From Sulfodiicoccus acidiphilus (lineage in GTDB: Archaea > Thermoproteota > Thermoprotei_A > Sulfolobales > Sulfolobaceae), in contig NZ_AP018553.1 of assembly GCF_003967175.1 (NCBI RefSeq), positions 1,971,982 to 2,035,981 of the forward strand: a stretch of DNA of 64,000 bases. Direction: 5' to 3'. Under the pieces are notes generated by a model. It worked only from the letters and a program-made list of their open reading frames with translations. It made no database searches and was not told the DNA's origin. The first letter of the stretch is position 1. The number at the start of each line of letters is the position of its first letter. Both the position numbers and the translations under genes were made by a program. This document shows, piece by piece, positions 36,783 through 45,824 of the stretch.

Positions 36783-37825
36783 GGAATTACCACCGACTTC
36801 AGCCCCTCCTGCGACTCGGCGAACTCCAGAGCTTTCTTAACTTCTGAGAGAGAGAAACGGTGAGACACCAGTCCCCGAAGGTCCACCTTCCTCCCCGAGA
36901 GCAACCTGTGCGCCTCCCTGTATTCGTTTACGGTAGTTCCAGTGGATCCCGTGAGGGTGAGTTGGCCGTAGTGTACCTTGTTTGCGCTAACGTGGAGTGG
37001 AACGTCCAGGGTCGCCCCTCCAAATATGACCATCCTCGTACCAGAGGTCATCAACGACATGGCCTCCGCCACGCTCTCCCGGTTACTCACTGTGAGGTCT
37101 AGGACGTCGACTCCCTCGTTAAGCAGGGAGTTGGACTCGTTTTCTAGTTCGTTTACCCTTATCACTCTATCTGCCCCGAAGTCCATCGCTGCTCTGAGTC
37201 TGTGATCCTTCATTCCCACCACGACCAACTTCCTCACTCCGAACACCCCTTTCAACAGTTTCACGTGGATTAGGGCGTTGGGCCCATCTCCCACCACCAC
37301 TACCAAGTCCTGGCTCCTCGGCCTCACTAGTGAAAGCGCGTGGAGGCTAACTGCCACCGGCTCGATCAGTGCTCCCTCCTCCCACGAAACTTCGTCTGGC
37401 AAGGGAAGGACCAGCCCCCTGTCGAGGAACTCCCTAGGTACCCTCATCATTTCCGCGTACGCTCCATCTACGTTCATACCTATACTTAACATGGAGGTAC
37501 ATATGTTCTCGAGTCCCCTCCTGCAGTTGGAGCACGTGAGACAGGGAGCGTCGGCTGCCACGTTCACCCTCGTCCCCACCTGGAACGCGGGATCCTTACT
37601 CTCCACCACTTCCCCAGAGACCTCGTGCCCTAACACTATAGGAGACCTGACGGAGTTTGAGCCCCTCTTGTATATCTTGACGTCAGTGGGGCACACTCCC
37701 ACCGCTCGCACTCTTATTAACACCTCACCTTCATCTATCTGAGGTGCATCAACTTGTTCAACTGTTATCTTTAGTGGACCTCTGTATACAGCAGCAAGCA
37801 CAAGTAGGTTAGGCAAACTGAACAT
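36779..37825 (-). CDS. Zinc-dependent sugar/polyol dehydrogenase (sorbitol/threonine dehydrogenase type MDR)
   Basis: 348 residues. VGVCPTDVKIYKRG carries the first zinc Cys and GHEVSGEVVES the His-Glu pair. The structural zinc loop is complete (PCLTCSNCRRGLENIC, four Cys, about residues 93-108). The Rossmann glycine motif is VVVGDGPNALIHVKLL. This set is typical of sorbitol/xylitol dehydrogenase-like enzymes. ATG at 37825 is possible, but GTG nine codons later gives the usual short start before LAAVYRGP. It overlaps the FGGY kinase gene and faces the aldolase gene across a 74-base shared promoter. Confidence 0.9.
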   Translation of the reverse strand: MFSLPNLLVLAAVYRGPLKITVEQVDAPQIDEGEVLIRVRAVGVCPTDVKIYKRGSNSVRSPIVLGHEVSGEVVESKDPAFQVGTRVNVAADAPCLTCSNCRRGLENICTSMLSIGMNVDGAYAEMMRVPREFLDRGLVLPLPDEVSWEEGALIEPVAVSLHALSLVRPRSQDLVVVVGDGPNALIHVKLLKGVFGVRKLVVVGMKDHRLRAAMDFGADRVIRVNELENESNSLLNEGVDVLDLTVSNRESVAEAMSLMTSGTRMVIFGGATLDVPLHVSANKVHYGQLTLTGSTGTTVNEYREAHRLLSGRKVDLRGLVSHRFSLSEVKKALEFAESQEGLKSVVIP

Positions 37826-37899
37826 AAAAACTTTCGCTATTTAGAGCTCAGAACGAGGCAGCTTATTAGTTTCCTAACCTTTTCAGAACACGATAAACC

Positions 37900-38649
37900 G
37901 TGAAAAGTGTAAGGTTAGGAAAAAAGAGGAGGTTGAATAGATTATTTCGAAAAGATAGAGCCCTCATTCTGGCCTTAGATCACGGCTTTCCGCTGGGTAA
38001 CGTGAAAGAGATCGAGGACGTTCCTTCCATACTGAACTCCGTGAGGGGGGTTGTGGATGCTTTAATCTTGAACAGGGGATTGATCCTGACCCTAGACTCT
38101 GAGCTCCTTGGGTTCGAGGTCCTGTACAAACTCAACGGAATAACGACCATGGCTCCTAACCCATACGGGTTGGTGACGATCGGTAGTGTGGAGGAGGCGG
38201 TGTCCCTCGACGCAGTGGGGGTCTCGTTCGAGATGTATGTGGGAGGACCTCAGGAGGAACAGCAGTTGAGAGAGTTATCGTCAGTTTTGAAGGAGGTGCA
38301 GAGGTACGACATTCCGTTGGTGCTGCACGTCTACCCTCACGGAGAGTCGAGGGATCCAAAGCTGGTCTCCCACGCGATGAGGGTGGGATGGGAGGTCGGA
38401 GCGGACGTTGTGAAGACCTTCTACTACAGTGGAATGAGGTCGCAGGTGGAGAAGACAGCAGTTCCGGTTGTGGTGGCGGGAGGCCCCAAGATGGAGACGG
38501 AGGATGAAGTTGTGAACTACGTTAAGTGGGCCGTGAGGGAAGGTGCTAGGGGAGTTGCTATGGGGAGGAACCTCTGGGGCTGGAAGGACGTGAAGCGATT
38601 GGCCTCGTCCATAAGGGAAGTCCTAGACTCAAGGGAGGGAGGAGAGTGA
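37900..38649 (+). CDS. DhnA/FbaB-type class I aldolase
   Basis: 249 residues of the DeoC/LacD/FbaB TIM-barrel family. LILALDHGFPLG (about residues 26-37) is the DhnA phosphate/substrate motif; the Schiff-base lysine is in GADVVKTFYYSG (about residue 172) and the late phosphate loop is VAGGPKMETEDE and GARGVAMGRNLW. GTG start with TATA-like CTTATTAGTTTCC about 40 bases before. Members cleave fructose-1,6-bisphosphate, other ketose phosphates or, as LsrF, process phospho-AI-2. With dehydrogenase and FGGY kinase next door, cleavage of a ketose phosphate is the best guess. Confidence 0.9.
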   Translation: MKSVRLGKKRRLNRLFRKDRALILALDHGFPLGNVKEIEDVPSILNSVRGVVDALILNRGLILTLDSELLGFEVLYKLNGITTMAPNPYGLVTIGSVEEAVSLDAVGVSFEMYVGGPQEEQQLRELSSVLKEVQRYDIPLVLHVYPHGESRDPKLVSHAMRVGWEVGADVVKTFYYSGMRSQVEKTAVPVVVAGGPKMETEDEVVNYVKWAVREGARGVAMGRNLWGWKDVKRLASSIREVLDSREGGE

Positions 38650-39350
38650 ACCTCAATAGGGACCTCCTACTCAGGTTGAAGTTCATTTCCATGCTCTCCG
38701 CCTGCTCATCTAGGGCAACTCAGAAGGAGGTGTCGAACGCCATCGGGATTTCGAGGACTACCGCGAGTAAGTACATAAATGGGGCCTTCCTTCCAAGCAC
38801 GAAGAGGGCGGCTGAACTGTCGGAGGAGATCTCGCAGATGTGCTCGTTGGAGCAGTTACTCAAGGACGCGCTGAACTCAGGGGTGCTCCCCTATCCAGAG
38901 GCCCTGAATGCTACCGCGAGAAACTTCAGCCTAGTAATGTGGGCGTCCCTAGAACTGGCAGAGAGGGTCAAGGAGCTCGAGTTCGAGAAGATTCTGACGG
39001 TGGAAGGAGGAGGAGCAGTAGTTGGGTCGATAATAGCTTCACTCACCAACGTGGAGCTAGTCTATGGTCTGAGGAACGTTTACGTGGAGGAGGGGTTCGT
39101 TGAGAAGTTGAGTAAGGGTGCCAGCAAGTACTCATCCTTCATGGCAGTTCCCAAGGGAGCCTTAGCCAAGGGGGAGAGATTACTCATAGTGGACGACGTC
39201 ATGTTCACTGGCAGGACAGTTTCAGCATTAGAGAACACTGCTGAGGGGGCGAGGTGTCGTGTGGAGGGTATAGCCGTACTTGCAACCAGGGGAAGCACCG
39301 GCTTGAGGAAGTTCAAGGATAGAAAGCTCTTCTACTTGGTCTCCCTCTGA
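38646..39350 (+). CDS. HTH-phosphoribosyltransferase regulator (GfcR-like)
   Basis: 234 residues. An N-terminal helix-turn-helix (ATQKEVSNAIGISRTTASKY, about residues 24-43) is fused to a type I phosphoribosyltransferase domain with the PRPP loop RLLIVDDVMFTGRTVSAL (about residues 177-194) and an upstream VEGGGAVVGSIIAS. The same fusion is found in GfcR/PurR-like archaeal regulators; haloarchaeal GfcR activates sugar-degradation genes. GTG start overlaps the aldolase gene by four bases. It should sense a phosphorylated ligand made by this pathway and control the divergent promoter at 37826-37899. That control is inferred. Confidence 0.88.
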   Translation: MNLNRDLLLRLKFISMLSACSSRATQKEVSNAIGISRTTASKYINGAFLPSTKRAAELSEEISQMCSLEQLLKDALNSGVLPYPEALNATARNFSLVMWASLELAERVKELEFEKILTVEGGGAVVGSIIASLTNVELVYGLRNVYVEEGFVEKLSKGASKYSSFMAVPKGALAKGERLLIVDDVMFTGRTVSALENTAEGARCRVEGIAVLATRGSTGLRKFKDRKLFYLVSL

Positions 39351-40818
39351 GTTTCAGCTGCCTCTCGTGTGAGGTTCCTCAAGAGCTCGTCGTTCACTTT
39401 GGTGCTCACCACAGACTCGCCTAAATCGTTCCTCCTCGCCCTCCACCAAACGTACAATGCTCCTGCGACACATGTTATTGCGAAGAATATGAAGCCTCCA
39501 AGGTAAGGTTCGGTCAAGCTGGAGTATCCTTCGTAGAAGGAGTACGCGAATATCGCCAATCCCACCGCTGGAGCCACTACCGAAACGAAGAAGTTCCTCG
39601 GGTTGGTAATCTTCACTTTGAACCTCCTGTATATGAAGGCGAGGCTGACGTCTGGTATCATGTGGTGGAGGAACCAATACGCGACAACCATACTCCCTGC
39701 CAGGAACACCGAGTTGAAGACCCCCTGATGGTAACCGTAAAGCTGGAACATCAAGAGCTCTACAACTAACGTAGCCACCGTTCCAACTGCTAAATTCAGG
39801 AGGCCCGCGTTGGCCGGAGTCCCATACTTCGGATGTACCCTCCTGAGCCACTCGGAGTCTAGGAACTTATCCCTAGCCATGGAATAAATGAGCCTAGCTG
39901 AACCCATCCCAGGCACGAAAGCCCCGAAGGCCTGCCCCAGTAGGGCCACCACCAAGTACACCAAGGCACCGGCCAGACCTAAGTAAGGGAGGTATGCCAC
40001 GACGGCAGGGTTCCAGTCGCTGGCCAAGGAGGCAGCGTTAGCTGGATTTATGGCCACCACTTCCGAGTAGACCGCCACTATGCCCACCAAAGTGGGCACG
40101 ATGACTCCCAACACAATGCTCTTCCAAACGGTCCTAAAGGGTGCCTTACTTTCCTCGGCGAAGAAGAGGGGAACACCGTACCCCGTGTAGAATAGGAAAC
40201 CCGCCAGAATTGTTCCCAACATAACTCCCCGAGGCCCCCAGGCGCCCTAGCGGGGTTGAACGCGTCAAGCGTATTGTAAGGGGTCCTCGCTATTACGAAC
40301 GCTGCGAAGACGAGCATGACGACTAACTGCAACACACCTGAGGCTACGACCAACTTGGCCGATACGGAGAGGTTGAAGGTGTTGACGGCGTACAGGGCCA
40401 CGAGTACTGCTATTGAGAGCGCTACGAATGCCCAAGACGGTAGAGTGTAGTTGGCCAGATAGAAGAGAGAAGTATAGACGATGAACGCGAAGGCTGAAGC
40501 CGTGAGGACGTCGAAAAACACGAAGTAAATCAGGTTCAGGAGGGAAACGTATTTACCCACTGCTCTCCCGAGGCCGAGCTCCGCTAGGCCGTAGTAACCC
40601 CCAGCGAATTGGGTGAGCCTAGCGTACTCGAGGACGGGGATGCTCATGAAAAGTATGAGCAGGGCCCCTATCACCAGTATCAAGGGAGCTGCGAGACCAC
40701 CGTAACTCACGGCGGCCGCTGCGTTCGACACACCCATGGCCATGGGATAAAGGGCGGCTACCGTGAGGAAGGCCAAGCTCCACGTCCCAAGAACTCCCTT
40801 TTTGAGTTCCTTACTCAT
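39332..40818 (-). pseudogene. APC-superfamily amino acid permease, split by a frame change
   Basis: The first phase starts SKELKKGVLGTWSLAFLTVA and gives helices 1-6 to NPARAPGGLG. The second phase gives VMLGTILAGFLFYTGYGVPL and helices 7-12, ending in a soluble tail. They join at a GGGGGCCTCGGGG sequence on the minus strand (40227-40239), where one added or lost G restores about 495 residues. The pattern GYGVPLFFAEESKAPFRTVW at the join is the usual APC helix-6 to loop region. It overlaps the end of the GfcR-like gene by 19 bases tail to tail. Substrate unknown. Confidence 0.85.
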
Positions 40819-41596
40819 CTGTTATCCATACATCTATCTTTACTCAACCATTTTAGCTTTTCAAAGTTCAGTTGGGCTATATGATGCACATATTTCATGG
40901 TTCGTTAGTACAACTTGTATTTGGTCGACCGATAAGGCGTCAAGATCAAGGTGCAGATCGCTAGCGTAAGACGTGTTTTCGTGGACGTTAGGCCTCGCCT
41001 GTTCCTTGATCGGGGACTCTAGAAGTAAGGCGTCGGTCTTAGTGACTATCCTCCTTGGCTCATGTCCGTCGAGGAGAGCCTGAGGTTAGCTCTCCAATAC
41101 ATATTGCACTATTCGAGGTTAACCACGACGTCGTTTACGCTTTCCTATGGGAGCTTAACACCTGAAACCTTTCTTTGAAATTGAGCGCCTAGCTATACAA
41201 CACCGTAGAACTGTTTAAGCTCGAACCATTCTTCTCCTAAGAGACAAATCACTCAAAACGGACGTGAACCTGAAGCGGGTATGAATTCTTGATTCACGAT
41301 CTATCATGACGAGACCATAAACGTTGTCTTTTCCTATAAGGTCAATTAGGGTGACGGGTTTCTCCCTCCTACTTGATCTATCACTTTCCATGTAGGACAC
41401 AGGACCTCTTCCAACCCCGAATGAGATGACGAATAGACGTTGCAGGTCTTGAGGGAAGGTGGTGAAGTCTAGCTCTAGCTACTTCGAATCTACATGACGC
41501 ATCGAGGCTCTACGACGAGAAACTGCGACCGCCTCAGTGGCACGTTAATGGGAGGAGCTGACTTCTATGTGGCAGTGAAAGGGGTTGTCTCTGACC
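40819..41596. other. Gene-free stretch
   Basis: About 780 bases without a believable gene. One minus-strand frame at 41215-41400 reads KPVTLIDLIGKDNVYGLVMI, perhaps a relic, but it starts and ends abruptly and I cannot assign it. AT-rich DNA at 40840-40925 may contain the permease promoter. No IS ends are seen here. Confidence 0.35.
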
Positions 41597-42118
41597 TCAC
41601 ACTCCTATGGAAATTAATGAAGCTTCTATCACGCCTCCGATCACTAAAGCCAGTGCCACAATTCCTATTACTTGGATTGCCACTTTCAATTCCTTCCAAC
41701 CCTCTCCCTTCAATACGGCGTAGGTGAGAGCTATGCTCTCACTCATCATGGCCGAATAAGAGAAGAACTCCAACCAGAAGAAGGGAAGGGGAGTCTCGGC
41801 AGCTAGAAGGAACGCACCGCTTATCCCCCTGAAGGCACCTATCGCGGATATCGCGAACCCTGTGTTGTAGAGAATGCCCATTCCTATAAAGGGCCCGACG
41901 AAAGGAATGAGCATGAAGAGGGAGAGGAAAAAGTTATGACCGGCTATGTTAGTCGCCAACGTGACTACACCTCCTGAACTACTGACGGTCTGGTTCACTT
42001 GTGAGGCCACTAGTTGCCCGTAGGAGGGACTGACCGGTATCATTGAACCGATGAATGTAACTAGAAGTGAGACTCCTAGGACAGTGAAGTAAATGGTTAT
42101 CCTCGTCCTGAAGTCCAT
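41597..42118 (-). CDS. SpoIIM (stage II sporulation protein M)-like membrane protein
   Basis: 173 residues with four or five hydrophobic segments. The pattern GHNFFLSLFMLIPFVGPFIG, followed by YNTGFAISAIGAF and FWLEFFSYSAMMSESIALTY, corresponds to the SpoIIM/DUF95 layout in which a HN..... and a late LE/HG motif occur inside helices. Archaeal members have no link with sporulation and their function is unknown. ATG start. The gene is alone. Confidence 0.78.
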   Translation of the reverse strand: MDFRTRITIYFTVLGVSLLVTFIGSMIPVSPSYGQLVASQVNQTVSSSGGVVTLATNIAGHNFFLSLFMLIPFVGPFIGMGILYNTGFAISAIGAFRGISGAFLLAAETPLPFFWLEFFSYSAMMSESIALTYAVLKGEGWKELKVAIQVIGIVALALVIGGVIEASLISIGV

Positions 42119-42245
42119 ATTAAGAAACTCTCCTCACACGGTAAAAAACTTAGTCGGTGGGAAACTAGTTTCCCTCACTCTGAAGTTGCTGGAACAGTCC
42201 CACTCTAGTTGCCTGTTCTCCGAAGCAGGACTGGCCCGTACCTAG

Positions 42246-42645
42246 TCAACTCCAAGACTCTACGGTGCACGTCACTCTCTTCCCGTCACTTTCCACCTTC
42301 ACCTAGGCCTCCACCTTGGGATCCCCGAGAAGCCAACACATGAGATCGACGTCCTCAGTTCTGGCTATTGCTACTGTGTAATCGAGGAGGGAGTTGTAGC
42401 CCTGGGGCTTGGCCTTCACAACCAAGTAAGTGAGCACTTTCCCCTTCTCGGACACTCGAAACCGCCTTGTGTTGACCCCACAGGTCGTACACTCCAGCTG
42501 GGGAGGAAAGAACCTCCTCCCCACACCTCACACACTTAGCGGCCCAAACCTCCCCCTCCTTCAGCGAGTCCCAGAACTTTTCGTATCCCTTCACGGGCTT
42601 CGTAAGCTTCTGCCCGTTCTTGGACACAGGGAGACCGTAGCCCAT
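42246..42645 (-). pseudogene. DUF35 (acyl-CoA-associated zinc ribbon/OB-fold) protein, broken
   Basis: Begins GKNGQKLTKPVKGY-like helix (VSKNGQKLTKPVKGYEKFWD) and the first zinc knuckle AAKCVRCG. The phase changes at GGGG (42519-42522), after which RRFFPPQLECTTCGV gives the second knuckle and KVLTYLVVKAKPQGY the OB-fold. A TAG at 42303 stops the frame, yet VKVESDGKRVTCTVESWS follows in phase to TGA at 42246, so the domain's last strand is still there. Two lesions make this a real pseudogene. DUF35 normally sits beside a thiolase or HMG-CoA synthase gene; none is here. Confidence 0.82.
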
Positions 42646-42759
42646 GCAGCCGAGTCTACTAGAGCCAGATTGAGAGGATCAGAGATCTAGACGGCGTCCA
42701 CGACTAATTCTATAACTCCTCCACTCTCCCCATGTGAAATAAGGTTAAATTTCGATAGG

Positions 42760-43968
42760 GTGGATTTCATTGTTGTGGACGACCTAGGCTTCAGGTGGCT
42801 TGTCACTTCCAGAGTGTTGAGGAGTGTTGGTATTATCTTCGTCACTCTATCGTCCTCTCTTTACCTCTCGCTCTTGGGACTCAGTCCGGGACTTATAGGG
42901 CTCGTATTCCTTGGAATCACCGCCTACGTAGCGTGTTACTCGTTCGGAATGGGTATGCTGGGAGACAGAATAGGCTACAGAAAGACCCTGATCGTGGGGG
43001 AGCTTATATCAGGAGTCGGAGTGATCGCGTTAGGAGTTGGAAAGGGACTGGACGTAGTCGTACCTGCCATGATAGTGAGTGGCCTAGGCGGAACGGCGGG
43101 AGGCGCAAGGGGAGCGTTCTCACCGGGACTCACGGCCCTAGTGGCCAGCAACTGGGGGGACGAGAGGGAGAGAGTCTCTAGGATGGGTACATTGACCTCG
43201 GCCTCGGCGTTCTCTGGAGTCGGTGGCTCCATCCTCCTGTCAATACACGACCTGCTCCCTTTCTCTGCAGAGGAGAGCTACAGGGTCTTGTTCCTCGCTG
43301 CTGGAGCGATGTTACTAGTTTCCTGTCTGACGTTAATCAGAGTAAGGGAGTTGAGGAGACCTCACAAAACAACGAAAGTGATGAAAGCATCGAGCCTGAA
43401 GTATATTTCCAAGGTAGTAGTGACAAATTCGATCACTGGGGTGGGACTTGGGTTGGCGATACCGCTCCTCCCCCTTTGGTACAGGCTAGCGTTCCACGCG
43501 TCGTCGTTCGAGATCGGCCTGGCGTTCACGATTTCTAACCTGGCCACGGCGACGGGTTCCTTGGTTGCCACCAAGGTGAGGTTCAATGTCCTAGGAGCGG
43601 CCTCCATCACCAGGGCCCTGAACGGAGCGTTCCTGGTGGCTATGGCCCTGTCGCCCTACTTCCCGCTAGCGGCTGGACTGTACGTAGTGAGAGGATTCAA
43701 CGCGGGAATAGGGATGCCGAACAGGACGGCAGTGAACGTCAGAGGGGTTTCAGCTGAAGATTTCGGGACGGCCTCGAGCCTTCAAGGAGTAGCCACACGA
43801 GTGTCGCAAATGAGCTCTGGAGTAGGGGGATACCTTATGGAGGATAGCTTAGGCCTTCCCCTGTTGTTAGGTGGAGTCCTCCAAGGAATTGGAGGAGTCC
43901 TCTATTACTTCCTTCTCAAGGACAAGAGGTCAGCAGCTAAGGAGGTCCAGCCGGCGAGGCGTAACTAG
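42760..43968 (+). CDS. MFS transporter
   Basis: 402 residues, about twelve helices. Loop 2-3 signature is GMLGDRIGYRKTLIVGELIS (about residues 65-84). The helix-5 motif region GLGGTAGGARGAFSPGLTAL is glycine-rich, as in drug or sugar exporters. GTG start at 42760, or the in-frame GTG 15 bases later giving VVDDLGFRW. The promoter lies in TGAAATAAGGTTAAATTTCG about 25 bases upstream. Substrate unknown. No operon partners. Confidence 0.9.
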   Translation: MDFIVVDDLGFRWLVTSRVLRSVGIIFVTLSSSLYLSLLGLSPGLIGLVFLGITAYVACYSFGMGMLGDRIGYRKTLIVGELISGVGVIALGVGKGLDVVVPAMIVSGLGGTAGGARGAFSPGLTALVASNWGDERERVSRMGTLTSASAFSGVGGSILLSIHDLLPFSAEESYRVLFLAAGAMLLVSCLTLIRVRELRRPHKTTKVMKASSLKYISKVVVTNSITGVGLGLAIPLLPLWYRLAFHASSFEIGLAFTISNLATATGSLVATKVRFNVLGAASITRALNGAFLVAMALSPYFPLAAGLYVVRGFNAGIGMPNRTAVNVRGVSAEDFGTASSLQGVATRVSQMSSGVGGYLMEDSLGLPLLLGGVLQGIGGVLYYFLLKDKRSAAKEVQPARRN

Positions 43969-44117
43969 GTCCTCAGTCTCTTCATCTCCCTCCAGTATTC
44001 TGGGTGTTCCAGCCTGAGGTACTCCTCCGGGTAGTGGTTCATGTTAGGACCGCGAGTGTCATCCTTACGCCTCCCATGCAGAAGGTTAGACACCCTCTTC
44101 GCTAAGTCGCCATTCAC
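43965..44117 (-). CDS. 50-residue small protein with a canonical leaderless promoter
   Basis: GTG at 44117 to TAG at 43965. The product is basic and hydrophilic: VNGDLAKRVSNLLHGRRKDD, then TRGPNMNHYPEEYLRLEHPE and YWREMKRLRT. On the minus strand a strong TATA box, CTTATATAG, is centred about 25 bases before the GTG, the classic spacing of Sulfolobales leaderless genes. It overlaps the MFS stop by four bases. No family recognised. It could also be the tail of a lost larger gene, but the promoter argues for an intact small gene. Confidence 0.55.
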   Translation of the reverse strand: MNGDLAKRVSNLLHGRRKDDTRGPNMNHYPEEYLRLEHPEYWREMKRLRT

Positions 44118-44376
44118 ACTCCACTTTAACTTGCTACTATATAAGGTAAGTAGTTCGTTGATGCTCTAAAATAACTAAAATCTCAAGGGAAAATAGTAGG
44201 GCTTTACAGGGGGTGTAACACACTTTACCCCGAGTTCACGAGAACCCCCACATAGACCTCCTCGTTTAAAGTTCCCGTATTTAAACTATATAGTACTATA
44301 AAATCACATTCAGCCTATGTTCTACTATATATTTCAAATAGATAAAATTTAAGAACAAAAAAGTGTCGACTCTCTT
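44118..44376. other. Intergenic region with a possible IS left-end relic
   Basis: Contains ACCCCGAGTTCACGAGAAC, which resembles AACCCGAGTTCACGAACGC at 9393 next to a tnpB start. The rest is AT-rich promoter DNA for the transporter at 44377, with AAAATTTAAG about 28 bases before its ATG. Confidence 0.4.
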
Positions 44377-45747
44377 ATGCGAGATCCGTTCAAACCTCTA
44401 GACGAGGCGAAGTTTTCGTTTTTCCACGTTAAGTCTCTCGTAACTACTGGGATGGGAGTCTTCACTGATGGGTATGACCTCTCCTCCATAGGGATAGTAT
44501 TGTTCCTAGTAATGAAGGCCATGGACGTGACCCAGGGCAGTCCTCACTACGCTCTCTACACCTCCCTGATAAGTGGATCGGCGTTAGCCGGGGCGGCTGT
44601 GGGGGCCGTGACGTTCGGACTCCTCTCGAACATGGGGAGGAAGAAATTCTACGGCGTTGATGTTGCCCTTATGACTGTAGGGGCGTTACTTCAGGCCTTC
44701 GTCAACAGTCCCCTGGAGTTGATCGCAGTTAGGACCGTTTTAGGAGTGGGGGTGGGAGCGGACTACGTACTCTCCCCGATGATAATGGCGGAACATGTCA
44801 ACGCCAAGGACAGAGGAAAGACAATAGCTCTGGGATTCGGGTTGTTCTGGGGGTTCGGAGCGACCACTGCTGCACTGATATACCTACTGCTTTCAAGTCT
44901 GGGCTTACCACCGTATCTGGTGTGGAGAGTGGTGTTGGCTGCAGGTGCCATACCCTCCGCAGCTGTCATCTACCTCAGGAGGAAAATCCCAGAGACCGCC
45001 AGGTTCCTTGGGAGGATAGCAGGAGACAGCGAGGGGGTCAAGAGAGTAGTTAGGGAAGTGTCTGGGAAGGACCACCCTGTGGACATCGTGAAGGACACGA
45101 GAGGCTTCGGATACTACTTCTCTAAACAGTGGAGGGTATTCTTAGCTGCCTGCCTCCTTTGGTTCCTTTTCGACATAGTGGCTTATTCATCAATACTCTT
45201 CGGGCCAAGTTTCATAGCCAAAAGCCTCGGGTTCAACTCGGGAGTATTTCAACTCCTCATGGAGGGACTGTTCACCGTTCCTGGGGGCCTTATAGCGCTT
45301 TCCACTATAGACAGGATAGGTAGGAGACCCCTCCAAGTGGCGGGATTTGTGGTCATGGCTGTGTCCTTACTGAGTTTTGCCCTCTACAGAGATAGCGCAG
45401 GTGTCGCATTCTCTCCGGTGGCTGGGTTGTTCCTTTACGGCCTCCAGAACTTAGGTTCGCAAGCAGGACCAGGGTCGATCTCCGCCTCTGGAATGTTGGG
45501 CGTGGAACTGGCCCCTACTAAGGTGAGGGGGTTAGTGCAGTCGCTCACCGTGGCCTCGGGAAGGATAGGAGCTACCCTAACTGCGTTCGTCTTCCCGACT
45601 CTGTTGCTGGGCAGGGGAGAATCGTTCGCGATTTACTTCCTTGGGGGAGTAGCTGTACTAGCGGCAGCCCTCACTTACCTATCAGTACCTGAGACGCGTG
45701 GTAAACCACTTGAGGTCGCCTCTCGAGAAATAGCGGAAGTTGCATGA
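44377..45747 (+). CDS. MFS transporter, PHS/sugar-porter-like
   Basis: 456 residues with twelve predicted helices. TTGMGVFTDGYDLSSIGIVL in helix 1 (Asp in DGYD) is characteristic of the phosphate:H+ and sugar-porter families. LLSNMGRKKFYG (loop 2-3), GVGVGADYVLSPMIMAEH (helix 4) and IDRIGRRPLQVAG (loop 8-9), and the closing PETRGKPLE, are all sugar-porter/PHS hallmarks. ATG start. Phosphate, aromatic acids or sugars are all possible substrates. No neighbours in operon. Confidence 0.92.
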   Translation: MRDPFKPLDEAKFSFFHVKSLVTTGMGVFTDGYDLSSIGIVLFLVMKAMDVTQGSPHYALYTSLISGSALAGAAVGAVTFGLLSNMGRKKFYGVDVALMTVGALLQAFVNSPLELIAVRTVLGVGVGADYVLSPMIMAEHVNAKDRGKTIALGFGLFWGFGATTAALIYLLLSSLGLPPYLVWRVVLAAGAIPSAAVIYLRRKIPETARFLGRIAGDSEGVKRVVREVSGKDHPVDIVKDTRGFGYYFSKQWRVFLAACLLWFLFDIVAYSSILFGPSFIAKSLGFNSGVFQLLMEGLFTVPGGLIALSTIDRIGRRPLQVAGFVVMAVSLLSFALYRDSAGVAFSPVAGLFLYGLQNLGSQAGPGSISASGMLGVELAPTKVRGLVQSLTVASGRIGATLTAFVFPTLLLGRGESFAIYFLGGVAVLAAALTYLSVPETRGKPLEVASREIAEVA

Positions 45748-45824
45748 AGCGTATAGCTGGTGTCAGGGAGTCCGCCCCTTCGTTTTCATAAGTCACAACT
45801 GTCGTTGAAAAGAGGACAAGCCTC

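Noticed and set aside
41215-41400. 61-codon frame possibly from a transposase
   Set aside because: Too short and without catalytic motif or terminal repeats to name.
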